A stretch of 64,000 bases of DNA from Collinsella aerofaciens (GCF_902364355.1 NZ_CABJDK010000007.1:1-64000), one strand, 5' to 3'. Shown: positions 17,001 through 25,315, counted from the first letter of the stretch. The notes: generated from the letters alone by a model not told the origin. Numbers and translations: made by a program.

Positions 17001-17603
17001 CATGCCGCCCAGATCGACATAGCTGCCCCAGTACTCGGCACCGATCTTTTTGGCGTTGCGCATGACCATCATGATGGAGACGGGGATGACCGGAACGCAG
17101 GCGAGCAGCAGCGCGGCGGGAAGACCCGCCTGGCCCACGAGCAGTACAAACAGCGTGATGGGTGCCAAGCCGGCAAAGAAGAGCTGCGGCAGGTAGCCGC
17201 CAAAGTACACCTGGAGTTGCGTGGCGCCCTCGACGCTGGTCTGGACGGCCTCGGCGGTGGGGACGGTCTCGGTGTAGGAGGGGCCGAGTGCGGTGAGCTT
17301 GTCGTAGACGAGCGAGCGCACGCGGCGGACGGCTTTGAAGGCGGCCTTGTCACCGGAACGCTGCGCCAGATAGATGGCGGCGGCGCGCACGATGATGGCG
17401 CCGGCGAGCGGCGGAGTTGCCTGCGCGAGCGCGTCGACGGCGAGTGCAGCCGGCAGTCCGCCGGCAACGATGCCGCCCAGAATGCGCGCGAGGATCCACA
17501 TCACCGTGATGTTTGCCATCAGCGCGATCCATTTAAACAGGACGCTCGCCACAATGTAGGGCGTTGCCTGCGGAACCAGGGAGAAGAGCCGCTTCTCGAA
17601 CAT
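14037..17603 (-). CDS. CydDC-like ABC exporter, both halves in one chain
   Basis: This 1188-residue protein holds two complete exporter half-transporters in tandem. The first has a membrane domain (residues 10-310), Walker A GESGGGKST (about 371), signature LSGGQRQR and Walker B IYVLDEATS. After a loose linker of about 70 residues rich in Ala, Ser and Gly (about 570-640), a second membrane domain follows, then Walker A GRSGSGKST (about 1010), signature LSGGERQR and Walker B FILLDEPTS. The layout and the first-half start recall CydD then CydC, the thiol/haem-linked exporter needed for cytochrome bd assembly, normally two chains. Substrate is uncertain; no cydAB is in the window. AGGAGG precedes the ATG. 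Confidence 0.8.
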   Translation of the reverse strand: MFEKRLFSLVPQATPYIVASVLFKWIALMANITVMWILARILGGIVAGGLPAALAVDALAQATPPLAGAIIVRAAAIYLAQRSGDKAAFKAVRRVRSLVYDKLTALGPSYTETVPTAEAVQTSVEGATQLQVYFGGYLPQLFFAGLAPITLFVLLVGQAGLPAALLLACVPVIPVSIMMVMRNAKKIGAEYWGSYVDLGGMFLEAVQGLTTLKVYQADRSWHERINAESERFRTATMRLLVMQLRSICVMDLVVYMGAALGIIVAALQLATGKIGFEAAFLIVFLSQEFFLPMRRLGSLFHTAMNGMAASRRMFGILDTPEPERGDVELDGRGDIELAGVSYAYGNRTVLDSASATIAHGSLVALVGESGGGKSTLAGIIAGRKGAYRGSVRIGGVELRDATAASLMRAVTLVPTNGYLFAGTLRDNLLLAQPNATDAELLRALGRTRVAAFVQANGGLDMVINEGGTNLSGGQRQRVCMARALLHDSPIYVLDEATSNVDATSEAAIGEVIASLAGEHTVIVVAHRLSTIVDADQILVLERGRIAERGTHDELLSDAGAYARMWNSQEQLSAYAYAEDDAEDAGAVEAVGGSTARTDGLNGAGSSSATAAPDSGRARRSAPSIIWRMMGLVRPLAGWLVLAVALGSIGMLTAAFVPAFGALGLMAALGRNALGLGLIAACAACAACGIARGPLHYGEQLCNHYIAFRLLAHIRDLVFGALRQLAPAKLEGRGKGELVSLVTSDIELLEVFYAHTISPIAIALVCTVVFEGFLLAVSPELAGIALVAYAVLGVLLPLTSAKACGTTGRQSREGAGKLGAFVLDSLRGASETIQFAGGADRSRALGKLTEQVGAVDARLKRRQAASEAVADALILAANLVMLERALQLVSAGTIDFAAAFVAVFTFVSSFGSVMAVSRLGASLQETLASGARVLDLLDEQPQCAEVADGQNVEFAGAAAEHVSFSYVGGVDAGGAGATEQVANDTAASLILDDVTCTFAPGTMTCIMGRSGSGKSTLLKLLMRFWDPAAGTITVSGVDARHINTASLRSHEAYMTQDTHLFCGTVRENLLVAHANATDAELLDACRSASLTTLIDRLPQGLDTPVAELGDSLSGGERQRIGLARIFLNDAPFILLDEPTSALDALNEASVMQAIEELKRRGKTIVLVSHRASTCAFADFSLSVEHGRLS

Positions 17604-17985
17604 GAAACCTCCTATGCCGTAACGGTGCCGGGCTGGGTCCTCGGCAGCCGCTTAGTTAGCCAAATGCAACTAGAGTAACATCGTGCAGCGGGTAAGTATG
17701 CCGAGGGTAATTTTTAGCCGATGAACTGCGTAGAAAGTTCAAAATTGTTGAGTGCGGCGAACTTTGTGGTGGACGGAATGCGGGCGCAATTTTGATCGTG
17801 TGCGGCCCGCTCCAAAACGTGTACGTCAGCCTCCAAAACCGACAAAAAATGACATGTTTGGAGGCTGACGTACATGTTTGGATAGGGGCAAGGGCGACGA
17901 CGGACGAAAGTCACGCCTGTGCCACGTTCGATGTGCTAGCGTTTGGGTGAATAAAACGAGCCCGTGCGGAAAGGATCCGGACCGT
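17604..17985. other. 382-base gap with one strong inverted repeat
   Basis: No convincing reading frame is seen. Besides the inverted repeat at 17820-17874, the gap contains the divergent upstream regions of the ABC exporter (minus strand) and the LarC-like gene (plus strand). I cannot point to a clear -35/-10 pair. Confidence 0.5.
17820..17874 (+). repeat. Perfect 18-bp inverted repeat
   Basis: TGTACGTCAGCCTCCAAA (17820-17837) and its exact reverse complement at 17857-17874 enclose 19 bases (ACCGACAAAAAATGACATG). No T run follows. Its position between divergent genes argues against a terminator and for an operator-like site or a mobile palindrome. Confidence 0.85.
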
Positions 17986-18471
17986 ATGCAACGTGGAAGT
18001 ACATCTCCGCTGTCCCGCGAGACCGATGCGCCCGAAACCATCGTCAAGCTGGAGTGCGACATCGATGATGCGTCGCCCGAGGTACTCGCCTATGCCGCTG
18101 ACCGCCTGCGCGAGGCCGGCGCCCGCGAGGTGCACTGGCTGCCCCTCTACTGCAAAAAAGGCCGCCCCGGCTGGCAGTTGCAGGTGATCTGCTCACACGA
18201 GGATATCGAGCGCCTGCAGACGATTATCTTTTTGGAGACCACGACCAACGCCATTCGTCGCCAGGTGATGGAACGCGTTTGCCTGCCGCGCCGATTCGAG
18301 CAGGTGACAACGCCTTGGGGCGAGGTATCCGTTAAGGTGGCGACCCTGCCCGATGGCAGTGAACGTGCGGCTCCCGAGTACGAGGACTGTGCTCGCCTTG
18401 CCCGCGAGCACAACGTGCCGCTCCAACGCGTGATGCAAGCGGCCCAAGCCGCGGCGTTGCGATTTGAGTGA
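17986..18471 (+). CDS. Stand-alone LarC C-terminal domain protein
   Basis: The 161-residue product corresponds to the C-terminal half of LarC, the enzyme that inserts nickel into the pincer cofactor of lactate racemase and related enzymes. The matching run is KLECDIDDASPEVLAYAADRL, then VHWLPLYCKKGRPGWQL, IIFLETTTNAIRR, and the closing SERAAPEYEDCARLAREHNV. In Lactobacillus plantarum, LarC is made from two frames joined by a ribosomal frameshift; here no LarC1 sequence precedes it. The start used has AAAGGA 11 bases upstream; the frame runs open to 17878. LarB, LarE and LarA are not in the window. It may be a nickel-handling partner encoded apart from the rest or a relic. Confidence 0.8.
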   Translation: MQRGSTSPLSRETDAPETIVKLECDIDDASPEVLAYAADRLREAGAREVHWLPLYCKKGRPGWQLQVICSHEDIERLQTIIFLETTTNAIRRQVMERVCLPRRFEQVTTPWGEVSVKVATLPDGSERAAPEYEDCARLAREHNVPLQRVMQAAQAAALRFE

Positions 18472-18526
18472 TGCGGGCGAGTGACGCGCCGCGCCAATCC
18501 AATTAACCCCACCGAAAGGACTCCCC

Positions 18527-19075
18527 ATGAAATACCTCATCGCTTCCGACATCCATGGCTCGGCATACTGGGCCGAGCGCCTCTGCACTGCCATCGAATC
18601 CGAACAGCCCGACCGCATTGTGCTGCTGGGCGACCTGCTCTACCACGGCCCGCGTAACGACCTGCCGCGCGACTACGCCCCCAAACGCGTGATTCCGCTG
18701 CTCAACGCCCTGGCCGACCGCATCATCGCGGTGCGCGGCAACTGCGACGCCGAGGTCGACCAGATGGTCCTCGACTTCCCCGTCATGGCTGACTACGCCA
18801 CACTATTCGACGAGACCGGACGTGAACTGTTCCTGACGCACGGCCACGTCTTTGGCGCCGGCATGCATAACAGCGTTGACCACGCGCCCGCGCTGCCCGA
18901 GGGCTCCGCGCTCGTCTACGGCCATACGCACATCAAGGTTAACGAGGAAAGCGCCGCGCACCCGGGTCTGTGGCTCTTCAATCCCGGCAGCGTGAGCATC
19001 CCCAAGGACGGCACACATAGCTACGGCGTCTACGAGGGCGGCGCGTTCCGCCATGTGATCATGGGGGAGGACTAA
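18527..19075 (+). CDS. YfcE-like metallophosphoesterase
   Basis: This 182-residue calcineurin-like phosphoesterase belongs to the YfcE group, which are Mn-dependent phosphodiesterases in vitro. The metal-binding motifs are in order: SDIHGSAYW, LLGDLLYHGPRN, VRGNCDAE, LTHGHVF and VYGHTHIK, then FNPGSVSIPKDG. Length fits the family. The start has CCGAAAGGAC upstream. It lies three bases ahead of mazG, so the two are cotranscribed. The natural substrate is not known for the family. Confidence 0.88.
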   Translation: MKYLIASDIHGSAYWAERLCTAIESEQPDRIVLLGDLLYHGPRNDLPRDYAPKRVIPLLNALADRIIAVRGNCDAEVDQMVLDFPVMADYATLFDETGRELFLTHGHVFGAGMHNSVDHAPALPEGSALVYGHTHIKVNEESAAHPGLWLFNPGSVSIPKDGTHSYGVYEGGAFRHVIMGED

Positions 19076-19077
19076 CC

Positions 19078-19938
19078 ATGGCCGAGCATATGGCTCAGCA
19101 AAATGCCGAGGGTTCGCGCGACCTGTCCACGCTGGTAGACGCGTCGGCCGAGCTGCAGCATCTGGTGCAGACCATCTGGCGCCTGCGTCAGCCCGACGGC
19201 TGCCCGTGGGACCGCGAGCAGACGCACCGCAGCATTGGCAAGAACATGATCGAGGAAGCCTACGAGGCGCTCGACTGCATCGAGGCCGACGACGCGGCAC
19301 ACCTGCGCGAGGAGTTGGGCGACGTGCTCATGCAGGTCGTACTGCATGCGCAGATTGCGGCGGATGCCGGCGAGTTTTCGCTGGCCGATGTGGCGCGCGA
19401 TATCGACGCCAAGCTCATCCGTCGTCACCCGCACGTGTTTGGCGATGCGGATGCCGACAACTCCGACGAGGTGCTCAAGATTTGGGACGAGGTCAAGCTT
19501 GCCGAGAAGGCCGCCAAAGACCAGGCCGTGGCGGCAGGCGGGGCCGCACCCGAGGGTCTGCTCGACGGTGTGCCCACGCACCTGCCGGCGCTGATGCAGG
19601 CTCAGAAGGTGTCGCGCAAGGCGGCTGCCGTGGGCTTTGAGTGGGAGACGGTCCAGGACGTGTGGGACGAGGTCGCTGAGGAGCGTGCCGAGTTTGAGGC
19701 CGAGGCTCCCGGCTCGCCCGAGCGCGAGATGGAGTTTGGCGACCTGCTCTTTGCCCTGGTCAACGTTGCGCGCAAGGAGGGAATCGACGCCGAGAGCGCC
19801 CTGCGTGCCAGCACGGCAAAGTTCCGCCGCCGCTGGGCCGCGATGGAGCAGATGGCGGCCGACGCCCACGTGGATCTGGCCGAGCTTTCGACCCACGGCC
19901 TCAATGACCTCTGGGATGCCGCAAAGGCAGAGGAGTAA
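19078..19938 (+). CDS. mazG: MazG nucleoside triphosphate pyrophosphohydrolase
   Basis: MazG hydrolyses (d)NTPs to NMP and pyrophosphate and is thought to clean the nucleotide pool and to lower ppGpp-linked stress. The 286-residue product has the two-domain layout of full-length MazG. The N-terminal active domain has CPWDREQTHRSI, KNMIEEAYEALDCIE and EELGDVLMQVVLHAQ with the ExxE-ExxD metal set. A second domain from about 190 repeats the motif pattern: EFGDLLFALVNVARKEGIDAESALR. A separating alanine-rich stretch (AAGGAAPEGLLDG) is present. Its position before eno matches actinobacterial gene order. Confidence 0.95.
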   Translation: MAEHMAQQNAEGSRDLSTLVDASAELQHLVQTIWRLRQPDGCPWDREQTHRSIGKNMIEEAYEALDCIEADDAAHLREELGDVLMQVVLHAQIAADAGEFSLADVARDIDAKLIRRHPHVFGDADADNSDEVLKIWDEVKLAEKAAKDQAVAAGGAAPEGLLDGVPTHLPALMQAQKVSRKAAAVGFEWETVQDVWDEVAEERAEFEAEAPGSPEREMEFGDLLFALVNVARKEGIDAESALRASTAKFRRRWAAMEQMAADAHVDLAELSTHGLNDLWDAAKAEE

Positions 19939-19944
19939 GACTGC

Positions 19945-19986
19945 GGGGGCGACGGGACGGACTTTCTCATCGCCCCCATTATTTTT
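19945..19986 (+). terminator. Terminator after mazG
   Basis: GGGGGCGA (19945-19952) pairs with TCGCCCCC (19970-19977) around a 17-base loop, followed by ATTATTTTTC. It ends the yfcE-mazG transcript. Confidence 0.85.
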
Positions 19987-19994
19987 CAAAAAGA

Positions 19995-20024
19995 TTGTAT
20001 CCCTTGGCTAACTTAGGGCATAAT
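19995..20024 (+). promoter_or_regulatory. Likely eno promoter
   Basis: TTGTAT (19995-20000) and CATAAT (20019-20024) are spaced by 18 bases. GGCTAACTTA occurs twice, at 20006-20015 and 20041-20050, and could be a regulator site. A leader of about 95 bases would precede eno. Confidence 0.5.
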
Positions 20025-20114
20025 GCAAAAAGTGCGATAAGGCTAACTTATGAACCTGCGCGCCACTGTAGCGTGCAAGCCGTGTCGCCAAGCATTCAAC
20101 CCGTTTCCAAGTGA

Positions 20115-21416
<1,302 letters not shown>

Positions 21417-21488
21417 ACGGGTGAATTTGGCGAGGGGGAGGCTGACTCGGTTCCGCCCCGCCTTGGCTGGATGCTGCAAAGCGCTATG

Positions 21489-21520
21489 GGCGCTGGGCCA
21501 TATGGCTCAGCGCCTTTTTT
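21489..21520 (+). terminator. Strong terminator after eno
   Basis: GGCGCTGGGCC (21489-21499) pairs with GGCTCAGCGCC (21504-21514), with one G-U pair and a four-base loop, followed directly by TTTTTT. Confidence 0.92.
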
Positions 21521-21611
21521 ATGTCGAGCAAAGGCTGGCGAAGGCGGTGCGGGTGCTCGTGCTATAACTAAAGGACTTAGCGCAAACAAACCTCAACCGC
21601 ACAAGGCGCAC

Positions 21612-22373
21612 ATGGATCAGATTTACGACAACAGGTACTATTCTGCCGGTTCGCGCGAGCCGTCGCCTCGCCGTGCGCGCACGGTGCAGCTCGGTGGGTC
21701 CGCCTACGCCGGCGTCGACCGCTCCACGCAGCGCCCGACAAGTACCTCGCGCCCCAATGCTCAAGTGAATACTTCGACAGATGGACCGGTGCGCCCGGCA
21801 CGTTCGTCGCATGCGTCGCGTCCCTCGACTCAGGCACACGACAAATCGAGCAGGCCCTCGAACCGTTTTTCGGGCTCGGACTTTATGCGCTACGCCAACG
21901 ACAACGCGGTGGTCAAGGCGATCTATGACTTTACGCATGGCTCTCTGCGTCCGCTGTTTATCGGTATCGTGGTGGCGCTGGTGCTCGTGAGCCTGTATTT
22001 TCCCGTGCGCGATCTGTACGTGGCAAAGCGTTCGAGCGATATCTTGGCCAAGCAGGTCGAGATTCGCCAGCAATACAATGATGAGCTGCAAAAAAGCGTC
22101 GACAAGCTGCTCTCGGAGGAGGGTATCAAGGACGCGGCGTCCGAGGACCTGGGCCTGGTGATGCCCGGCGAGAAGAAGATTGACGTGCTGGGCTTGGATG
22201 ACGATTCGGACTCGTCGTCGAGCAAAAAGTCCTCAAACGCCAAGAAGGCCAGCGAAGTTGCCAAGGAAATCGAAGAAGTCGGCAAGGACGCGCCGTGGTA
22301 CATCCAGGCGCTCGACATGCTGTTTGGGTTTAACGGCGTCGAGGGCCAGACGGTCGTGTCCAACGGCAAATAG
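21612..22373 (+). CDS. FtsB/DivIC-like septum formation initiator
   Basis: This 253-residue single-pass membrane protein has the layout of FtsB/DivIC, which bridges early and late divisome proteins at the septum. A disordered basic N-terminal half (residues 1-100, rich in Arg, Ser, Pro) precedes a membrane segment PLFIGIVVALVLVSLYFPV (about 114-132). A short extracytoplasmic coiled coil follows (SDILAKQVEIRQQYNDELQKSVDKL), then DLGLVMPGEK, typical of the family, and a Ser/Lys/Asp-rich tail ending in a hydrophobic patch. ATG 21612 has AAGGCG upstream; the longer frame would start in the eno terminator. In mycobacteria a divIC-like gene also follows eno. A DUF501 gene expected in that order is absent. 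Confidence 0.82.
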   Translation: MDQIYDNRYYSAGSREPSPRRARTVQLGGSAYAGVDRSTQRPTSTSRPNAQVNTSTDGPVRPARSSHASRPSTQAHDKSSRPSNRFSGSDFMRYANDNAVVKAIYDFTHGSLRPLFIGIVVALVLVSLYFPVRDLYVAKRSSDILAKQVEIRQQYNDELQKSVDKLLSEEGIKDAASEDLGLVMPGEKKIDVLGLDDDSDSSSSKKSSNAKKASEVAKEIEEVGKDAPWYIQALDMLFGFNGVEGQTVVSNGK

Positions 22374-22393
22374 CGCCCGGAGGGGAGCCCGCA

Positions 22394-23398
22394 ATGACAA
22401 ATTGCAAACGCTATAAGGTGGCCGCGATCGACCTGGGAACGGTGTCGTCGCGACTGGTGTTGGCCCAGGTCGAGGGCGGAGCGATTGTGGAATCGTCCAA
22501 GCATACCGAGATTACCGACCTGGGCGAGGGCGTGGACGCGACGGGCCGCTTTTGCGAGGCGGCCGTTGAGCGTGTGCTCGCTGCGTGCCGCATGTTTGTG
22601 GACGAGGCCCGTGCCTTTGGGGCCGCGTGCGTCTGCACCACGTGCACGAGCGCCGCGCGCGATGCGTCCAATGCCGCGCTGCTGCTGGACGGCCTGCGCG
22701 AGCTGGGGCTCGAGCCGCAGGTGATTCCGGGCGAGGTCGAGGCGCGCCTGACGTTTTTTGGCGTGGCGCACGACTTTGCAGGCGAGCGCATCATCGTTGC
22801 CGATTCGGGCGGCGGATCCACGGAGCTCGCGACGGGCGTCTATGCGCCGGAGCGTGGGGTCTTTGCGCTGGAGGGCACGCGTTCGCTGGACATTGGCTGC
22901 CGTCGTTTGACGGAGCGCTTCTTCTCGGTGCTGCCGCCTGCGGACGGCGAGCTTGCTGCCGCCGCCAACTGGGCGGGCGAGCAGTTCGCTGCCTATTTTG
23001 AAGGCCTGCCGAGCAATTTTGAACGCGCCGAGCGCTTGGTCGCGGTGGGTGGCACCGTCACCACGCTCGTGGCGCTCGTTCATGAGCTGGAACCGTACGA
23101 TTCGAGCTTTGTGCACCTGCGCGAGCTTTCGCTGGATCAGGTTTCGGCTGCTATCGAGCGCATGTCCACGCTGGATGTTGCAGGCATTGCCGCGCTGCCG
23201 GGCGTGCAGCCCAAACGCGCGGGCGTGATCTTGGCTGGTGCCGTGGTGATTCGCGAGCTTATGCGAGCCGGCGGCTACGACACGCTCACCGTAAGCGAGA
23301 ACAGCCTGCTTGCCGGCATGGCCGCCACCATTAACGAGGTTCTCGACGGTGAGCTACCCACCATCGGCTGGACCCCCAGCCTCAGCGCCCTCCAATAA
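22394..23398 (+). CDS. Exopolyphosphatase / pppGpp phosphatase (Ppx/GppA family)
   Basis: The 334-residue product belongs to the ASKHA-fold Ppx/GppA family, which releases phosphate from polyphosphate or converts pppGpp to ppGpp. Signatures are AAIDLGTVSSRLVLAQV at the start (phosphate 1 loop), CTTCTSAARDASNA, IPGEVEARLTFFGV with the catalytic Glu, IIVADSGGGSTELATG (phosphate 2 loop) and AVGGTVTTLVAL. It lacks the C-terminal HD domain of long Ppx, so it is the short type found in actinobacteria. GGAGGGGAG lies upstream of its ATG, 20 bases after the division gene. Which substrate it prefers cannot be read from sequence. Confidence 0.9.
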   Translation: MTNCKRYKVAAIDLGTVSSRLVLAQVEGGAIVESSKHTEITDLGEGVDATGRFCEAAVERVLAACRMFVDEARAFGAACVCTTCTSAARDASNAALLLDGLRELGLEPQVIPGEVEARLTFFGVAHDFAGERIIVADSGGGSTELATGVYAPERGVFALEGTRSLDIGCRRLTERFFSVLPPADGELAAAANWAGEQFAAYFEGLPSNFERAERLVAVGGTVTTLVALVHELEPYDSSFVHLRELSLDQVSAAIERMSTLDVAGIAALPGVQPKRAGVILAGAVVIRELMRAGGYDTLTVSENSLLAGMAATINEVLDGELPTIGWTPSLSALQ

Positions 23399-23463
23399 GT
23401 TGCGGTGAAATATGGACTAAAATCGCCCTTTCGGGCCCCAAACAGTCCCTATTCCACCGCAAC
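23399..23463 (+). repeat. Dispersed palindrome, family D (copy 1)
   Basis: GTTGCGGTGAAATATGGACT (23399-23418) pairs with the reverse complement of 23444-23463 at 18 of 20 bases; the centre holds a small GCCCTTTCGGGC hairpin. A second copy with the same GCGGTGAAATA/TATTCCACCGC ends lies at 24984-25048, on the other side of the ATPase gene. Confidence 0.85.
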
Positions 23464-23469
23464 TCAACA

Positions 23470-23504
23470 GCCGGCACTTAGGGACGTTCCTTTTCTGCCG
23501 GCAC
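23470..23504 (+). repeat. Dispersed palindrome, family B (copy 1)
   Basis: GCCGGCAC ends enclose TTAGGGACGTTCCTTTTCT. Related copies in reverse orientation lie at 60928-60971 and 63164-63219. A GGGGACAGTCC tail follows this copy as GTGTCCC does in the others. Confidence 0.85.
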
Positions 23505-23539
23505 CTGGGGACAGTCCTTGCGGGGCGTCCCCACAGCGC

Positions 23540-24841
23540 CTATGCCAGCTTGTCGATTTGCCCAATCTCCCAAAGCGGAATATTGACGAGCATGCCTTCA
23601 TCTCTATATGCCGCCAGGGAGGTCCTCACACAACGCATGAGCTTGAATTTTTCGCAGGCTATTTTCAGGCTCTTTGCTTTGAGGTTCTCCGCCGCCTTGA
23701 CCTCAAGCGGAAGCACGGTTCCCGCATGGTCGATGGCAAAGTCGGTTTCGGCATTGCCGGAGGTAGAGGACCAGTACGCAGGACTTTTGCCTTGCAGCAA
23801 GAGTTCCTGTGCGACATATTGCTCGGTGAGCGAGCCCTTAAACTCAGTGAAAACAGCGGATCCGTTTAGGACGATGGTCGGGGGGAGGCTGGAGAGCGCT
23901 CCAAGGATGCCGGTGTCAATGCAAAACAGTTTGAAGCCCGAGAGATCCTCATAGCTCAAGAGCGGTGCTCTGAGGGCAGAAACGCGCGGAACCTTATGAA
24001 CGATTCCGTAGTCCGCGAGCCACTGGAGGCTTTCCTCAAAATCGCGTGCGCGCGCTCCGGGGCGAAGGGCGCCATAGACAAACTTCTTGTTCTCCTTGGC
24101 AAGCTGGCCGGGAAGGGATTTCCAAACCAACCTCATGCGCTCGACGATGCGGGCGGGTGCATGTTTGCCAAAATCGGATTCGTAAGCCTCGATGATTTGC
24201 TGCTGAAGCCTTCGGGCTTCGATGAAGTCGCGTGTCTCGGCGAAAGCGGAGACAACTTCGGGCATACCACCGACAACAAGGTATTCCTTGAGCAAGTGCT
24301 CGAGCTTTTCGGTAACGTTTGCTAGAAGGTTCATGTCTGCGGCAAGGATGGCGTCGGCGAGCGGGTTGCCGTCGACGGCACGAACGAACTCGGCAAACCC
24401 CATGGGACGCATGGTGAGCTGGTCGATTTTGCCGACGGGAAATGACTCGTTTTCGCGTCGGAGCGCGAGACCCATATAGGAGCCGGCTGCTACGATGTGG
24501 TATTCGGGTGCAAGTTCGTTGAAGTACTTGAGCGAGGTGATCCCGTGTGGCGCCTCTTGGATCTCGTCGAAGATGATGAGCGTGTCTGCCGGCGTTATGG
24601 TTTGGCCACTTAGGAGTTCTATCTGGGAGATGATGCGCTTGGGGTCGAGGTCCCCATCGAACAGCGAACGTGCGCTCGGCTCGAGCATAAAGTCAAAACG
24701 AATGACGTTTCGATACTGCTGGCTTGCGAATTTGTTAAGAAGCCACGTCTTTCCTGTCTGGCGGGCTCCCTTAAGCAAGAGAGGTTTGCGATTCGCCCTT
24801 GATTTCCAAGCGATAAGTTCACTCATAAGCTGTCGTTGCAT
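23540..24841 (-). CDS. AAA+ ATPase with DUF4143 domain
   Basis: The 433-residue product belongs to the AAA_14/DUF4143 family of predicted ATPases, common in gut bacteria and of unknown role. The Walker A motif is LLLKGARQTGKTWLLNKF, Walker B is DTLIIFDEIQEAP, and AAGSYMGLAL resembles the sensor region. The C-terminal part has the restriction-endonuclease-like pattern of DUF4143: WSSTSGNAETDFAIDHAG, then LPLEVKAAENLKAKSL (E-D-ExK spacing). ATG 24841 is chosen, with GGGAGG upstream; a TTG at 24853 is the alternative. It is flanked by family D palindromes and preceded by 33-base tandem repeats, so it may travel as a cassette. Confidence 0.85.
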   Translation of the reverse strand: MQRQLMSELIAWKSRANRKPLLLKGARQTGKTWLLNKFASQQYRNVIRFDFMLEPSARSLFDGDLDPKRIISQIELLSGQTITPADTLIIFDEIQEAPHGITSLKYFNELAPEYHIVAAGSYMGLALRRENESFPVGKIDQLTMRPMGFAEFVRAVDGNPLADAILAADMNLLANVTEKLEHLLKEYLVVGGMPEVVSAFAETRDFIEARRLQQQIIEAYESDFGKHAPARIVERMRLVWKSLPGQLAKENKKFVYGALRPGARARDFEESLQWLADYGIVHKVPRVSALRAPLLSYEDLSGFKLFCIDTGILGALSSLPPTIVLNGSAVFTEFKGSLTEQYVAQELLLQGKSPAYWSSTSGNAETDFAIDHAGTVLPLEVKAAENLKAKSLKIACEKFKLMRCVRTSLAAYRDEGMLVNIPLWEIGQIDKLA

Positions 24842-24882
24842 ATTGCCTCCCAACCCTCTCGGCTAGTATAAGGCCATATGCG

Positions 24883-24972
24883 CGTTTCCCTTGGAAAATG
24901 TGCGAGACAACCACGTTTTTCCATCGAAAAATGTGCGAGACAACCACGTTCTTCCATCGAAAAATGTGGGAG
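24883..24972 (-). repeat. 33-bp tandem repeat upstream of the AAA+ gene
   Basis: Two full units (24883-24915, 24916-24948) and one partial unit (24949-24972) share GAAAAATGTGCGAGACAACC. Each starts with a small TTTTCCATCGAAAA palindrome. The set sits 42-131 bases upstream of the ATPase start, where an operator or promoter would be expected. Confidence 0.8.
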
Positions 24973-24983
24973 TATCAACCTAA

Positions 24984-25048
24984 GCTGCGGTGAAATAGTT
25001 CTTAAATAGGCTGGTAAACAGCATAAACAAGAACTATTCCACCGCAAC
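24984..25048 (+). repeat. Dispersed palindrome, family D (copy 2)
   Basis: GCTGCGGTGAAATAGTTCTT (24984-25003) matches the reverse complement of 25029-25048 at 18 of 20 bases. The ends agree with the copy at 23399-23463, while the inner bases differ but still pair. This covariation points to selection for the folded form. Confidence 0.85.
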
Positions 25049-25078
25049 TCACCATCTGTATCGGCATCCAAAAGAAAC

Positions 25079-25107
25079 GAGCCCGCATCCCCAGGGGACA
25101 CGGGCTC
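25079..25107 (-). terminator. Duplicate tRNA terminator (distal copy)
   Basis: GAGCCCG (25079-25085) and CGGGCTC (25101-25107) form the stem. On the minus strand it is followed by TTTCTTTT. It is nearly the same as the hairpin at 25275-25303 and follows a relic of a tRNA 3' end. Confidence 0.75.
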
Positions 25108-25119
25108 GTAAACAATACA

Positions 25120-25137
25120 TGGTAGGGGCGGTGGGAC
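25120..25137 (-). pseudogene. Relic 3' end of a duplicated tRNA-Leu
   Basis: These 18 bases (TGGTAGGGGCGGTGGGAC on the plus strand) are identical to the 3' end of tRNA-Leu at 25316-25333, including CCA. The match stops within the T arm, where the structured element at 25138-25258 begins. The 5' part of the tRNA is missing. Confidence 0.75.
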
Positions 25138-25258
25138 ATCTGCGTATTTGCTGCGCAAATCCGCACCGGCTTCGTCTGCCTGCCGGCGTCCTCGCCGGCT
25201 CGCTACGGACGCTGCGCGTCCGCTTTACGCTCGCCCCTTCGCGGGTTCGAGTCCCACC
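25138..25258 (-). repeat. Multi-hairpin element lodged in a tRNA T-arm relic
   Basis: The segment is a string of GC-rich hairpins: TGCGTATTTG...CAAATCCGCA, GCCGGCGTCCTCGCCGGC and CGGACGCTGCGCGTCCG. It ends at 25243-25258 in GGGTTCGAGTCCCACC, a T-arm sequence in the opposite orientation to the relic tRNA end. With the GGTGGGAC at 25130-25137 this makes inverted ends. The structure suggests a tRNA-end-associated palindromic repeat. Confidence 0.6.
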
Positions 25259-25274
25259 GGCGTCTTAAAGAAAT

Positions 25275-25303
25275 GAGCCCGCATCCCTGGGGGACACGGG
25301 CTC
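25275..25303 (-). terminator. Terminator of tRNA-Leu
   Basis: GAGCCCG (25275-25281) pairs with CGGGCTC (25297-25303). The minus-strand sequence continues ATTTCTTTAAG. It lies 12 bases past the tRNA 3' end. Confidence 0.8.
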
Positions 25304-25315
25304 GTAAGCACTACA

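Noticed and set aside
24883..24972. Possible short CRISPR array
   Set aside because: Units follow each other without unique spacers, only two and a half exist, and no cas genes are near.
25120..25258. A second functional tRNA gene
   Set aside because: Only the 3' end and an inverted T-arm sequence are present; acceptor, D and anticodon arms are missing.
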